Of a DNA stretch of 64,000 nt, positions 1-7,895 are shown piece after piece. The notes under the pieces were generated by a model, which was not told where the DNA came from, did no database searches, and saw nothing but the letters and a program-made list of their open reading frames with translations. A program made the position numbers and the translations under genes. The stretch spans positions 99,667 to 163,666 of the forward strand of contig NZ_CANMAO010000006.1 in assembly GCF_947495845.1 (NCBI RefSeq). The letters are read 5' to 3'. Position 1 is the stretch's first letter, and each line of letters begins with the position of its first letter. Source of the stretch: an uncultured Endozoicomonas sp. GTDB taxonomy: Bacteria > Pseudomonadota > Gammaproteobacteria > Pseudomonadales > Endozoicomonadaceae.

Positions 1-1
1 A

Positions 2-1138
2 CCGGTTTTCTGGCGACCGGCAGTGAGTAGGATCATTCAAGGCAAAGGCAAAACATCTGCCCAGTTACTGGCGTTTACTCTGACGTTTATCGCCATGGCC
101 ATTGTGCTGGTTCTGCGCACCGACCTTCTGAATCGCTGGCAGAATGATTTACCAGACAATACGCCAAACTATTTCGCTATGAATATCCAGCCAGCAGAAG
201 TCGAAGCTTACGGTGAGTTTCTTGCTGAGCATCAGGTGGATACCAGTCAGTTGTATCCAATCATTCGTGGTCGTTTAATTCGGTTGAATGATCTGCCGGT
301 GCGGGAAGCGGTTTCAAAAGATGAGCAAGATGATCACACTTTGAATCGTGAGCTGAATCTGACCTGGTCCGAAAATCTACCCGAAAAAAATCAGCTGGAA
401 GCTGGGCAATGGTGGGAGTCGGGCAGTAATGATGGGTTATCCATTGAATCCGAACTGGCTCAGAGGCTGGGGATAACAATGGGAGATCGACTGACGTTTA
501 TTGTCTCCGGCACCGAATTTACTGAAACGGTCAGCAGTATCCGAACGGTTCAGTGGGAATCCTTCCGTCCAAACTTTTACATGATCTTCCCAAAAGCGGT
601 GTTGGAGGATTTACCGGCAACCTGGCTTAACAGCTTTTATCTGGGCAGCGATAATAAGCTATTACTGAACGAATTGATTACCCGATTCCCAACCATGACA
701 TTACTGGATTTGGATTCGGTAATCCGTCAGGTTCAAGCCATGTTGGCGCAATCTACGATTGCTGTCGAAGCCATGCTGGCCGCGCTATTAATCGCTGGCC
801 TGCTGGTTATGGTATCAGTAATCGAGTCCACTATTGATGAGCGGCTCAGGGAAGGTGCGCTGATCCGTTCACTGGGCGGAACGAGACGACAGCTGCTGCT
901 TATGCAGGTGGGTGAGTTTATTCTATTTGGTGTTCTGGCCGGTTTGTTAGCAGCTGCGGGTACAGAACTGGCTACCTATTTCTTAACCACAAAGGTCTTT
1001 GAGTTAGCCTGGCAGCCGGTGTGGTACATCTGGCTGGCATTGCCACTGTTCGGCGGTGTGGTTTTAGGCGGTGTGGGCTGGTTGGGCATTCGTCGTGTTG
1101 TCAGTGAATCACCTGCAAATATTTTGAAAGAGGTGTGA
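2..1138 (+). CDS. FtsX-type ABC transporter permease, 5'-truncated by window edge
   Basis: The reading frame is open to the left edge of the window (codons run in from base 2), so this is the C-terminal part of a longer protein, at least 378 residues. It shows one hydrophobic segment near its start (LLAFTLTFIAMAIVL), a roughly 200-residue extracytoplasmic region, and then the three membrane helices of an FtsX-like permease domain. Between the first two helices is the typical cytoplasmic loop with LREGALIRSLGGTRRQL. This arrangement matches the second half of YbbP-like permeases (about 800 residues in E. coli), which pair with a YbbA-type ATPase in export of lipophilic or envelope-linked substrates. 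That assignment is by family resemblance and the partner ATPase is outside the window. The GTG at 23 is an internal codon rather than a credible start. Confidence 0.8.
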   Translation, partial: PVFWRPAVSRIIQGKGKTSAQLLAFTLTFIAMAIVLVLRTDLLNRWQNDLPDNTPNYFAMNIQPAEVEAYGEFLAEHQVDTSQLYPIIRGRLIRLNDLPVREAVSKDEQDDHTLNRELNLTWSENLPEKNQLEAGQWWESGSNDGLSIESELAQRLGITMGDRLTFIVSGTEFTETVSSIRTVQWESFRPNFYMIFPKAVLEDLPATWLNSFYLGSDNKLLLNELITRFPTMTLLDLDSVIRQVQAMLAQSTIAVEAMLAALLIAGLLVMVSVIESTIDERLREGALIRSLGGTRRQLLLMQVGEFILFGVLAGLLAAAGTELATYFLTTKVFELAWQPVWYIWLALPLFGGVVLGGVGWLGIRRVVSESPANILKEV

Positions 1139-1207
1139 ATGAAAATGATGTTGATCAAAAAACAAACAGCGCTCTCTTTGTGTAGTGTTAGTAGGGGGTA
1201 AAGGGAT

Positions 1208-1216
1208 TTATCCACA
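1208..1216 (+). promoter_or_regulatory. Perfect DnaA box (TTATCCACA)
   Basis: This is an exact match to the DnaA 9-mer, about 95 bases upstream of the small unknown gene at 1310. A second exact copy in the opposite orientation lies just after that gene at 1714-1722. Whether DnaA binds here is inference; no other replication-origin features are visible. Confidence 0.4.
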
Positions 1217-1237
1217 GCTCATTCAATGGGTTGATCA

Positions 1238-1268
1238 GGAAATCTGTGGAAATAGTTCACAGATTTCC
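1238..1268. promoter_or_regulatory. Perfect 11-bp inverted repeat upstream of the 1310 gene
   Basis: The arms GGAAATCTGTG (1238-1248) and CACAGATTTCC (1258-1268) are exact reverse complements around a 9-base spacer. No T-run follows, so a rho-independent terminator is unlikely. It sits 41 bases before the start codon at 1310, where an operator or a leader hairpin would be expected. The half-sites look like a CRP site, but the spacing is one base too long. Confidence 0.45.
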
Positions 1269-1309
1269 GGTATTCTGGATAAATGAGTAACCTCATGGAG
1301 GAGGTCAGT

Positions 1310-1705
1310 ATGGAACAAGCCCATCAGCAGCGAATGGACGTCAACGACACACCATTAATGCCCATTGAAGATGAGTCTTATCTTTGTCTGCTCTGTCTTA
1401 GAAACAGCACTGAGCGGATCACCATGCTCTATTTCACCTACATAAGGCTACGTCAGCAAGTTTCCGGAGATACGCCTACGGTTTTAATTGGCATGTTGCT
1501 TGTCTTGCAGGAAAAGCGGAACAGCCTGCAGGAAAAGCTGGAGAGTCATTACCCAGAAAAAATGGCAGCAGGCCTCTGGCATGACAGCAGTGAGCAAATG
1601 AGCAAACTAGACTCTTTGAGTGATGAGAGTCGGGAGTCCCTTCAGCAGATCTGTATCAGTGAAATAAGAATGGTGGTGCTGATATCAGAGATGGCGAACA
1701 GATGA
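1310..1705 (+). CDS. Hypothetical protein, 131 aa
   Basis: I do not recognise this protein. The start is set at the ATG at 1310 because a strong Shine-Dalgarno run GGAGGAGG (1297-1304) lies five bases before it; an in-frame ATG at 1283 would add nine residues but lacks such a site. The product is soluble, Met- and Leu-rich and mostly helical in appearance, with a short CLLCL motif near residue 27. There is no signal peptide or membrane segment. It stands alone between the ABC permease and the convergent fliO gene, and perfect DnaA boxes flank it on both sides. Confidence 0.55.
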   Translation: MEQAHQQRMDVNDTPLMPIEDESYLCLLCLRNSTERITMLYFTYIRLRQQVSGDTPTVLIGMLLVLQEKRNSLQEKLESHYPEKMAAGLWHDSSEQMSKLDSLSDESRESLQQICISEIRMVVLISEMANR

Positions 1706-1713
1706 GAATTTTA

Positions 1714-1722
1714 TGTGGATAA
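1714..1722 (-). promoter_or_regulatory. Perfect DnaA box, reverse orientation
   Basis: TGTGGATAA reads as TTATCCACA on the minus strand. It lies 9 bases after the stop of the unknown gene at 1310-1705. Together with the box at 1208 it brackets that gene. Function is not shown by sequence alone. Confidence 0.35.
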
Positions 1723-1809
1723 CTTTGCGGAGTTTTTGTTAGTAACTTGTGTATTAGTTGTATAAGTCGTTATCAGAGGCCTGATGAATAAGTGCTAATT
1801 TACGTTATT

Positions 1810-2229
1810 TCACTCAGGCTTTTTCTTTAACAGGCTGCGAAACTGGTCGGCCAGGGCTACTTGTTCTTTTTCTGGTTGCTCTTTTACCACAGGCTCATCA
1901 TATTCTTTTAATAGAGAGATACTTTGAGGCGTGATACCGATCAGTAAATCCTTTCCCCCAACTCTGATGAGAGACAGCTTTGATTGTGTGGATAATTGAG
2001 TGCTGGACAGAATTTCGATCTCTTTGCTCATGCCCATCGTGGAGAGCTTGGGGTTAAAACGTTTGACCAGCCAGGCAATCATGAAAATCAAGGCGATCAC
2101 CATGAGCAAAGGCATCATGATTTGTATGAAGTTCATCTCGGAGACAGGCTGAATAGTCTCTTCGGGTTCAGCCCAGAGTGCTGAAGGGAAAAAAGATAAT
2201 ACGAAGAAATATTTTAATAATTTATTCAT
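1810..2229 (-). CDS. fliO: FliO-type flagellar biosynthesis protein, solitary
   Basis: The 139-residue product starts with a signal-like hydrophobic segment (MNKLLKYFFVLSFFPSALWA). A membrane helix follows (IMMPLLMVIALIFMIAWLVK), and then the small FliO cytoplasmic domain with KLSLIRVGGKDLLIGITP followed by SISLL. FliO helps assemble the FliP ring of the flagellar export gate. The ATG at 2229 is preferred over the upstream TTG at 2265. No other flagellar gene lies in the window, whereas fliO normally sits between fliN and fliP; here it is divergent from an LDLa-repeat gene. It could be a relocated functional gene or a leftover of a lost flagellar cluster. The family call rests on the conserved VGxKxLLxGxTP-like stretch. 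Confidence 0.65.
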   Translation of the reverse strand: MNKLLKYFFVLSFFPSALWAEPEETIQPVSEMNFIQIMMPLLMVIALIFMIAWLVKRFNPKLSTMGMSKEIEILSSTQLSTQSKLSLIRVGGKDLLIGITPQSISLLKEYDEPVVKEQPEKEQVALADQFRSLLKKKPE

Positions 2230-2438
2230 ACTAAAACTATAGAACGCTATCGGCTTAAAAGGCAAGTGCCTTTTAAATCGCTACTTCAGTGTTTATTTTC
2301 TCAATAATGCGCAAAGTTAACATAATTAATTGGATTGGATTTTTTAATCAAGGACGATAATTATCGTCTAAGTTTGCCTGTTAGAAAATTATATTTTATT
2401 GACCCGAATGTAAATTAAAAAATAGGGTGGTTGTATTA

Positions 2439-4919
2439 ATGAATATTGTCGTTCAGTTATTTACCAGACCACTTGAGACAGTTGCACAACAATCTTATAT
2501 TGATGGTCGTATTAATAGACATGAAAGTGCTGCACAACAACTGTTTTCAGGTAGCAGAAGAGTCTCTAATGCTAATCCATCCAGATACCATAGCTGCGGA
2601 GCTAATATTCAAAGTTCAGCAACAGAAAAGCCACTGAATGTTGCTCAACAGGCTGATCAATTTGTCGATCGATCAATATCAAAAGTTGGCGAATTTCTTG
2701 GTAAAGCAGCTAAGGCTTCAGCAGGGTATTTGCATAATCAGATCGAGCTAACACCTGAGCTGGACTATTTGTTGCCTGGCGGAAGAAAGTTCCTTCTTAC
2801 TCTCGGCTGGTCTTTAAGTATTTTTCAGCCCGTAGGTTCAGAACATACTGATAATCACACTTCGTCTTCTCAGGATTCTCAGGGAGCTCGAGTCAAGCTT
2901 CTTAAGGCTAGGATATATCAGTGTGCTGACGGCTCTTATATCAATAAATCCAAAATGTGCGATGGCGTGCCCGACTGCCCTGGCGAAGATGATGAAAATT
3001 GTACCGATGAAGCGCTGGCTGCAAATGGAAGAAGGCCATGCGGAGATGGAACTTCATACCATGAGTCAGAACGTTGTAATCTTGTTGATGATTGCAAAAC
3101 AACCGGCAAGGATGAAAATGACTGCAGCTCGAAAGAATACAAGGTATTTACCTGTTATGAGGATCCGCGCAAAGAGTCTATACCAAGCGAAAAGAGGTGC
3201 AATAACAAAATGGATTGTTATGGTTATCGAGTTAAAGTGGATGTGCCAACATTGGCGCTAACTGAGTCTCCAACAACAAGGATGCCAACCACTGGTGTAC
3301 CAACTTCGGGCGTGCCAACCACTTATGTGACAACCAGTGATGTGACAACCAGTGATGTGACAACCAGTGATGTGACAACCAGTGATGTGACAACCAGTGA
3401 TGCGACAACCAGTGATGCGACAACCAGTGATGCGACAACCAGTGATGTGACAACCAGTGATGCGACAATCAGTGATGCGACAACCAGTGATGTGACAATC
3501 AGTGATGTGCCAACCACGGATGTGACAACTACTGGTGTGCCAACCACTGAGGCATCAACGAAGGCTTCAGTTAAAGCTTCAGTGAACGCTGTATATGTAG
3601 ATGTATATGAAGATGAGTTAGGCTGTCAAGATGAAGACTATAAGAAAAACGGCTTCTTTCAGTGCACTCGATACGGTGAGAAAGTCATTATTCCAGATTT
3701 TCTTAAGTGCGATTATGATCCCGATTGTGACAATGGATTCGATGAAGATAATTGTCCGGGCATGGCAAAGCAAAGCGGGAAAGAAATATCTAGTGATCAA
3801 CAGCTTCAGAAAAAACACTTCGAAAACGGTATGTTTCGTTGTACCAGTGGAGAAGTGATTAAGAGTGAGAATCGATGCAATGGTGAGTCATGGAGTTATC
3901 ATAACCGTAACGGCTGTGCAGATTTCTCCTCTCACCAAAACTGTACAATTTCCGAAAAATTGGGACATGGGCATTATTTGTGTAAGGAGGCAGCGGGCGG
4001 GCAGAGGGAGATACCAGCTTCGAATGTGTGTGATAATTTTCAGCATTGTCCGCATAATGATGATGAAGATGTATCAAGATGTAATGACCTGTCGTTTACT
4101 AGCAAATTAGGGCGCGATATGAAATGCCCTGATTCATTTAAGAAGATAACCCCCAGTCAATATTGCGATGGCTCGATAAACTGCCCTGGAGCAGAAGACG
4201 AACAAGGGTGTACTCAGGAAGCGTATGGTAAAAATGGTCTATTTCAATGCGACGATGGCGTTGTTGTGAAGGGACGAAATTGTGATAGTTTCAATTCGTG
4301 TAAAGATAAGTCAGATGAATTCAATTGCAGTGGCTATGAACTAAAAAAACATGGTCTTCTGTTATGTGAGTTACCATCCGGCAATCATGCTCCTGAAGCC
4401 TTTGCTTGCGATGGAGTGCCTGATTGTACCAATGGTGAGGATGAGTTGCATTGTCATGAAATACCCACCCAAGAAATGCCTGAAACCACTGCGACGCCAG
4501 GAATGATATGTCCGCCGGGGTTTTATTCAGGCTCAACCTCTGAAAATATCATGACGTCTTCTGAACCTCCAGCAGAAATGGATGGTTCAACCAGTGGTAA
4601 TGATATGTGCGTGGTAGCAGCTTGTACCGGTTTAAGTACACAAGCTACGGTTGGGTTAGTTTGCACTGCAATAGTCGCTGCAGTTGGCGTGGGCGCCTTT
4701 ACTTTCTATACCGGTAAGGAATACCAAAGGCTGCGTAATGACGGTGATCAAGCAAAAATGGGAACCCGCAGGTTGATAATGAAGTCTGCAGGGAATGTTG
4801 CCTCACGACCATTCACTGCATTCCGTCAATGGATCGCACGCCCCGAGGTCGCTAGCAATGATGAGCAAATGCACCTTAGAGCAGATAGTGGCAAAAATGT
4901 GGCGCGAACCTCTGTGTGA
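2439..4919 (+). CDS. Large LDL-receptor class A-like repeat protein with Thr-rich tandem repeat and C-terminal membrane anchor
   Basis: The 826-residue protein has an N-terminal region of about 155 residues without known domains, then nine Cys-rich modules of roughly 38 residues. Each carries the second half of an LDL-receptor class A (LDLa) domain: C-x11/12-CDGxxDC followed by an acidic stretch and a Cys, as in CDGVPDCPGEDDENC. Linkers between modules resemble each other (EALAANG, DYKKNGF, AYGKNGL, ELKKHGL). Every module has four cysteines instead of six: the positions that form the first LDLa disulfide are absent. A Thr/Ser/Asp pentapeptide repeat interrupts the third module. Near residue 740 a membrane helix (VGLVCTAIVAAVGVGAF) is followed by about 70 basic residues. 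LDLa modules are calcium-stabilised protein-binding units of animal receptors. The ATG at 2439 is chosen because AGGGTGG precedes it. No cleavable signal peptide is visible, so the export route is unclear. Confidence 0.8.
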   Translation: MNIVVQLFTRPLETVAQQSYIDGRINRHESAAQQLFSGSRRVSNANPSRYHSCGANIQSSATEKPLNVAQQADQFVDRSISKVGEFLGKAAKASAGYLHNQIELTPELDYLLPGGRKFLLTLGWSLSIFQPVGSEHTDNHTSSSQDSQGARVKLLKARIYQCADGSYINKSKMCDGVPDCPGEDDENCTDEALAANGRRPCGDGTSYHESERCNLVDDCKTTGKDENDCSSKEYKVFTCYEDPRKESIPSEKRCNNKMDCYGYRVKVDVPTLALTESPTTRMPTTGVPTSGVPTTYVTTSDVTTSDVTTSDVTTSDVTTSDATTSDATTSDATTSDVTTSDATISDATTSDVTISDVPTTDVTTTGVPTTEASTKASVKASVNAVYVDVYEDELGCQDEDYKKNGFFQCTRYGEKVIIPDFLKCDYDPDCDNGFDEDNCPGMAKQSGKEISSDQQLQKKHFENGMFRCTSGEVIKSENRCNGESWSYHNRNGCADFSSHQNCTISEKLGHGHYLCKEAAGGQREIPASNVCDNFQHCPHNDDEDVSRCNDLSFTSKLGRDMKCPDSFKKITPSQYCDGSINCPGAEDEQGCTQEAYGKNGLFQCDDGVVVKGRNCDSFNSCKDKSDEFNCSGYELKKHGLLLCELPSGNHAPEAFACDGVPDCTNGEDELHCHEIPTQEMPETTATPGMICPPGFYSGSTSENIMTSSEPPAEMDGSTSGNDMCVVAACTGLSTQATVGLVCTAIVAAVGVGAFTFYTGKEYQRLRNDGDQAKMGTRRLIMKSAGNVASRPFTAFRQWIARPEVASNDEQMHLRADSGKNVARTSV
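3286..3555 (+). repeat. 15-bp in-frame tandem repeat, about 18 units
   Basis: Units of the type CAACCAGTGATGTGA start every 15 bases from 3286 to 3541. The twelve units from 3331 to 3510 are almost identical and differ mainly by T/C changes that swap Val for Ala. Outer units are degenerate. The translation is a (V/A)-T-T-S-D pentapeptide series inside the LDLa-repeat protein, a likely O-glycosylatable or extended spacer. Near-identity of the central units points to recent slippage expansion, so copy number probably varies between strains. Confidence 0.95.
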
Positions 4920-4926
4920 CAACTAC

Positions 4927-5325
4927 TCAGGGAGTAGAGCTCGCCCATGCCTCTACGTCGGAATCAATATAAGCGTGTTCAAGTGCATCCGCAGCCCAGT
5001 CCTGAGTTGTGGATAAACTTCTCAACTGTCTCAGAGAAACCACCTGAACCGCTGGTACTTCACTCCAGATACCTTTTGCAGCACAACGCCAGTGATGAAC
5101 ATTAATACGTTTTGGGTTTTCCAGCTGATCTTTGCAGGTTTCGCAAATCATAAGACAATGGTCGTAATCCGGCTCATTGGGAACCGGCTCTACTTCATAA
5201 ATCGACAGTGAAACGCCAGAAGCTTCACAGGTTTCGCATTTGGACTTTGCCCGGCGAGCCAGATCTTTGCCCAGTAGGTTCAGGGCATCTTTGCGCGCCT
5301 GATGTTTTTGCAGGCCTTTGGCCAT
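4927..5325 (-). CDS. PhnA-like zinc-ribbon protein
   Basis: The 132-residue protein has an N-terminal region GKDLARRAKSKCETCEASG with CETC, and a second pair ICETC about 45 residues later. Together they form a four-cysteine zinc ribbon. Later comes a WSEVPAVQVV stretch and an acidic C-terminus. This is the pattern of proteins annotated as PhnA-domain in Vibrio and related genera; their biochemical role is not settled and the link to phosphonate use is historical. Its stop lies seven bases from the stop of the convergent LDLa gene. A perfect DnaA-box 9-mer at 5008-5016 falls inside the gene and is probably chance. The start at 5325 has GGAG nine bases upstream on its strand. Confidence 0.6.
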   Translation of the reverse strand: MAKGLQKHQARKDALNLLGKDLARRAKSKCETCEASGVSLSIYEVEPVPNEPDYDHCLMICETCKDQLENPKRINVHHWRCAAKGIWSEVPAVQVVSLRQLRSLSTTQDWAADALEHAYIDSDVEAWASSTP

Positions 5326-5411
5326 CTTGATAACTCCGAAAAAATAATGGGTCTTGAAGAGGAGGTTAATTCAGGCAATGATAAATCAAAACCCTTTTCT
5401 GAGAGACGATA

Positions 5412-6077
5412 ATGTCTTTAACGGTAAACAGCCTGAAAACGAAAAATCGAGATGACTGGGAGATTCCCGTGGAGTTTCTGGTGCTTCACTACACGGCTGT
5501 GAACCTTGAGGAAACGCTGGCGCTTTTCACAAACCCAGAGTCGTCAGTATCTTCTCATTTGGTGATTGATATAACTGGTGATATTTATGAGCTGGTGGAT
5601 TGCCTTGATGGCAGAGCGCTGCGAGCCTGGCATGCCGGGGTCAGTGAGTGGGCTGGCATGACGGGGTTGAATGACTGCTCAATTGGTATTGAGTTAGTGA
5701 ACTACAATGGCAATGTATTTCCATATACCGAAGCTCAGTACGGTGCGCTAAAGCAGGTGATGTTGCAATTGAAAAAACACTACCCCAATCTTGCGAGCCC
5801 TGAACGAGTGGTAGGGCATGAACATATTGCTGGCTTTCGAGGCAAGGCTGATCCGGGGTTGTGTTTTGATTGGCTGCGGTTTTATCAGGAAAGTTATCCT
5901 GAAGTAACTGCGCCGGATCGCCAGTCAGTGTGCCCTGTGGATCTCCAGAGCAGCCTTGTGATGCTCAGTAAAAGTGAACCCGAGTCGCCAGAAGCAAAAA
6001 GTGACTTCTGGCGCTCTACCAGTTTACTGACTGAAACCAGTATTCGCCTGATTCAACAGGCATCCAGCACTGATTAA
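5412..6077 (+). CDS. N-acetylmuramoyl-L-alanine amidase, type 2 (AmpD/AmiD-like)
   Basis: This 221-residue protein carries the zinc amidase fold that cuts the bond between muramic acid and the stem peptide. Visible landmarks are LHYTA (His26), WHAG (His74), IGIELVN and the C-terminal GHEHIAGF..KADPG segment. His26, His136 or His138, and Asp147 are the probable zinc ligands, by analogy with the AmpD triad. There is no signal peptide or lipobox, which fits cytosolic recycling of anhydromuropeptides or delivery by another route. The C-terminal 60 residues have no recognised domain. It is transcribed alone between two minus-strand genes. Whether it is the true AmpD or a paralogue cannot be decided here. 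Confidence 0.8.
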   Translation: MSLTVNSLKTKNRDDWEIPVEFLVLHYTAVNLEETLALFTNPESSVSSHLVIDITGDIYELVDCLDGRALRAWHAGVSEWAGMTGLNDCSIGIELVNYNGNVFPYTEAQYGALKQVMLQLKKHYPNLASPERVVGHEHIAGFRGKADPGLCFDWLRFYQESYPEVTAPDRQSVCPVDLQSSLVMLSKSEPESPEAKSDFWRSTSLLTETSIRLIQQASSTD

Positions 6078-6092
6078 ATAACTGATTTAATA

Positions 6093-6440
6093 TTAGTGTA
6101 ACGTCGTCTCCACTGTCTGAGCGGCATCAGTCGTTTGCTGGATATTGTTTTCAAGGCATTCCAGAGTGGCCAGCACGGTTTCACGGATAATGTCGGTATC
6201 CTTATTTAATTCATGGTATTTCACAATACTGACCAGAATTTGTGCCAAAGGATAACTGCGTAAGTTATTTTTAATCTCCACCGGTTGCATGTTGCCTGCA
6301 GCCTGTTCGACAAAATCATTGGCGCCGTGGGTAAAACCTTTATGAGCTGATTCCAGAAGGTCGGTCAGAGAATGATCTGGCGTTTTGCCCATAAGAGAGT
6401 GGAGTAACTGGAACATGGTTTCTTCGTTATTATCAGACAT
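6093..6440 (-). CDS. Hypothetical protein, 115 aa
   Basis: I do not recognise this protein. The start is placed at the ATG at 6440, which has GAGGAG eight bases upstream on its strand; the longer frame to 6635 has low-complexity content and no ribosome site. The product MSDNNEETMFQLLHSLMG... is acidic, helical and soluble, without membrane segments or cysteine motifs. It is convergent with the amidase gene, and its promoter must lie in the 6441-6691 gap that it shares with the divergent MFS gene. Confidence 0.55.
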   Translation of the reverse strand: MSDNNEETMFQLLHSLMGKTPDHSLTDLLESAHKGFTHGANDFVEQAAGNMQPVEIKNNLRSYPLAQILVSIVKYHELNKDTDIIRETVLATLECLENNIQQTTDAAQTVETTLH

Positions 6441-6691
6441 CAGTACAGCTCCTCGTTGTGTTCTCAACAAGACTAAAGTGCTTGAAGCTGTGGATGAATT
6501 CGTAGTTCCCCTGACATGATGATGGGGAATGGTTAGTCTCCCCTCGGGTTTCGGGTAAGAAAAGAGAAAAAGTAGGGACTTTGGGTTGGTAGCTAGCGCT
6601 TTCTTTAAATAGACTGCAGCTTCACATAAGAACAATGAGCCAAAAGATTGAGCCAGAAAATCGAGCCAGAGAGATAATCAGGTAAGCCGTC

Positions 6692-7891
6692 ATGATTGAA
6701 GCACGTACTCCCCGTTTCTGGCGGGCCACTTTGGCTCTGAGCCTTGGCTCCTTTATGGTGTTTTCAAACCTCTATATCAGCCAACCGCTGTTGCCGATGC
6801 TGGCGGATAACTTTCAGCTGTCGCCCGTTGAGGCGGGGCTGAGTTTTACCATTGCCACGTTTATGCTGGGTTTGTCGTTGTTGTTTTTCGGGCCAGTGTC
6901 TGACGCTATTGGACGAAAGACGTTAATGATCTGCTCTATGGCCGGTGCTGTTTTGTGCGCAGCGCTGATTTCTCAGGTGAGTGATTATGAGCACATGATT
7001 GTGCTCCGTGCAGTACAAGGTTTTTGTCTTGGCGGCCTGCCGGCTATTGCTATCGCTTACATGGGCGATGAATTTGCGAAGCCAGCACTCACGTTGGCGG
7101 TGGGAGTTTATATCAGTGCCAACTCCCTTGGCGGTATCAGCGGCAGATTGATTGGTGGCTTTGTTGGTGACTGGTTTGGTTGGGAAGACGCCTTTTTATT
7201 TATGGCGATGTTCAGTTTGATTTGCCTGACTATCTTTGTGTATTGGCTGCCAGATTCCAAAAACTTTCAGCCAGCACCGCTTAAGTTTCGAACCATCTGT
7301 TGCGATCTTTTTGGGCACTTGAGAAACCCGCTGTTGCTGGTGCCCTTTCTGATTGGCGGGTTTAACTTCTTCATTTTCGTCAACCAATATACCTACGCTA
7401 CGTTTCTACTGTCCGACGAGCCATGGCGATTGTCGTCCAGTTGGCTGGGCATGCTCTTTCTGACCTATCTTAGCGGTACCATGGGTGCGGCATTTTCTGG
7501 CCGGCTTTCCGGATTATTTCCACAACCTTTGATCATGGCTGCCGGTGTCTGTCTGATTATTCTAGGGTCTGGCGTGATGCTGACACAGTCTATCGGCTGG
7601 ATCATTTGTGGGTTTCTGATCAATGCCTTTGGTTTTTTTGTTGCACATTCCAATGTCAGCAGCTGGGTTAGCCATAATGCAGTGAGTGCTAAAGCCAGTG
7701 CGTCGTCACTTTATTTAGTGTTCTACTACCTTGGAGCCAGCACGGGTGGTTTTTATCTGAGTATCTTCTGGCGCTGGTCTGGCTGGAGCGGTGTCATCTA
7801 TGGCTCATGGATCATTTTGTTGATAACACTGAGCTTGTCTGTCTGGCTTTACTGGTATTCCCGTCGGCAGCCGTTTAAATCAAAAAGGTAA
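6692..7891 (+). CDS. MFS transporter, YnfM-like
   Basis: A 399-residue major facilitator superfamily protein with about twelve membrane helices. The N-terminal half shows the family signature GPVSDAIGRKTLM in the loop between helices 2 and 3 (motif A, D-x-x-G-R-K). The opening region SNLYISQPLLPMLADNF resembles YnfM and similar putative efflux carriers of Gammaproteobacteria. The substrate cannot be read from sequence. The gene ends four bases before rlmI, so the two are probably co-transcribed. No regulator is adjacent. Confidence 0.8.
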   Translation: MIEARTPRFWRATLALSLGSFMVFSNLYISQPLLPMLADNFQLSPVEAGLSFTIATFMLGLSLLFFGPVSDAIGRKTLMICSMAGAVLCAALISQVSDYEHMIVLRAVQGFCLGGLPAIAIAYMGDEFAKPALTLAVGVYISANSLGGISGRLIGGFVGDWFGWEDAFLFMAMFSLICLTIFVYWLPDSKNFQPAPLKFRTICCDLFGHLRNPLLLVPFLIGGFNFFIFVNQYTYATFLLSDEPWRLSSSWLGMLFLTYLSGTMGAAFSGRLSGLFPQPLIMAAGVCLIILGSGVMLTQSIGWIICGFLINAFGFFVAHSNVSSWVSHNAVSAKASASSLYLVFYYLGASTGGFYLSIFWRWSGWSGVIYGSWIILLITLSLSVWLYWYSRRQPFKSKR

Positions 7892-7895
7892 TAAG

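Noticed and set aside
1238..1268. CRP site
   Set aside because: TGTG and CACA are separated by nine bases where CRP sites have eight, so the geometry is wrong.
1199..1730. Candidate replication origin from the two DnaA boxes
   Set aside because: Only two boxes, no AT-rich unwinding region, no GATC cluster and no dnaA/dnaN or gidA neighbours.
3232..3547. Minus-strand open frames giving HHWLS-type and VVTSL-type repeats
   Set aside because: They are shadows of the 15-bp tandem repeat, whose period is a multiple of three and keeps several frames open.
3286..3555. Possible CRISPR array
   Set aside because: The 15-base units are directly adjacent with no spacers and are translated in frame inside the LDLa protein.
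6441..6635. N-terminal extension of the 115-residue unknown protein
   Set aside because: The added residues look like random translation and the strong ribosome site lies before the internal ATG at 6440.
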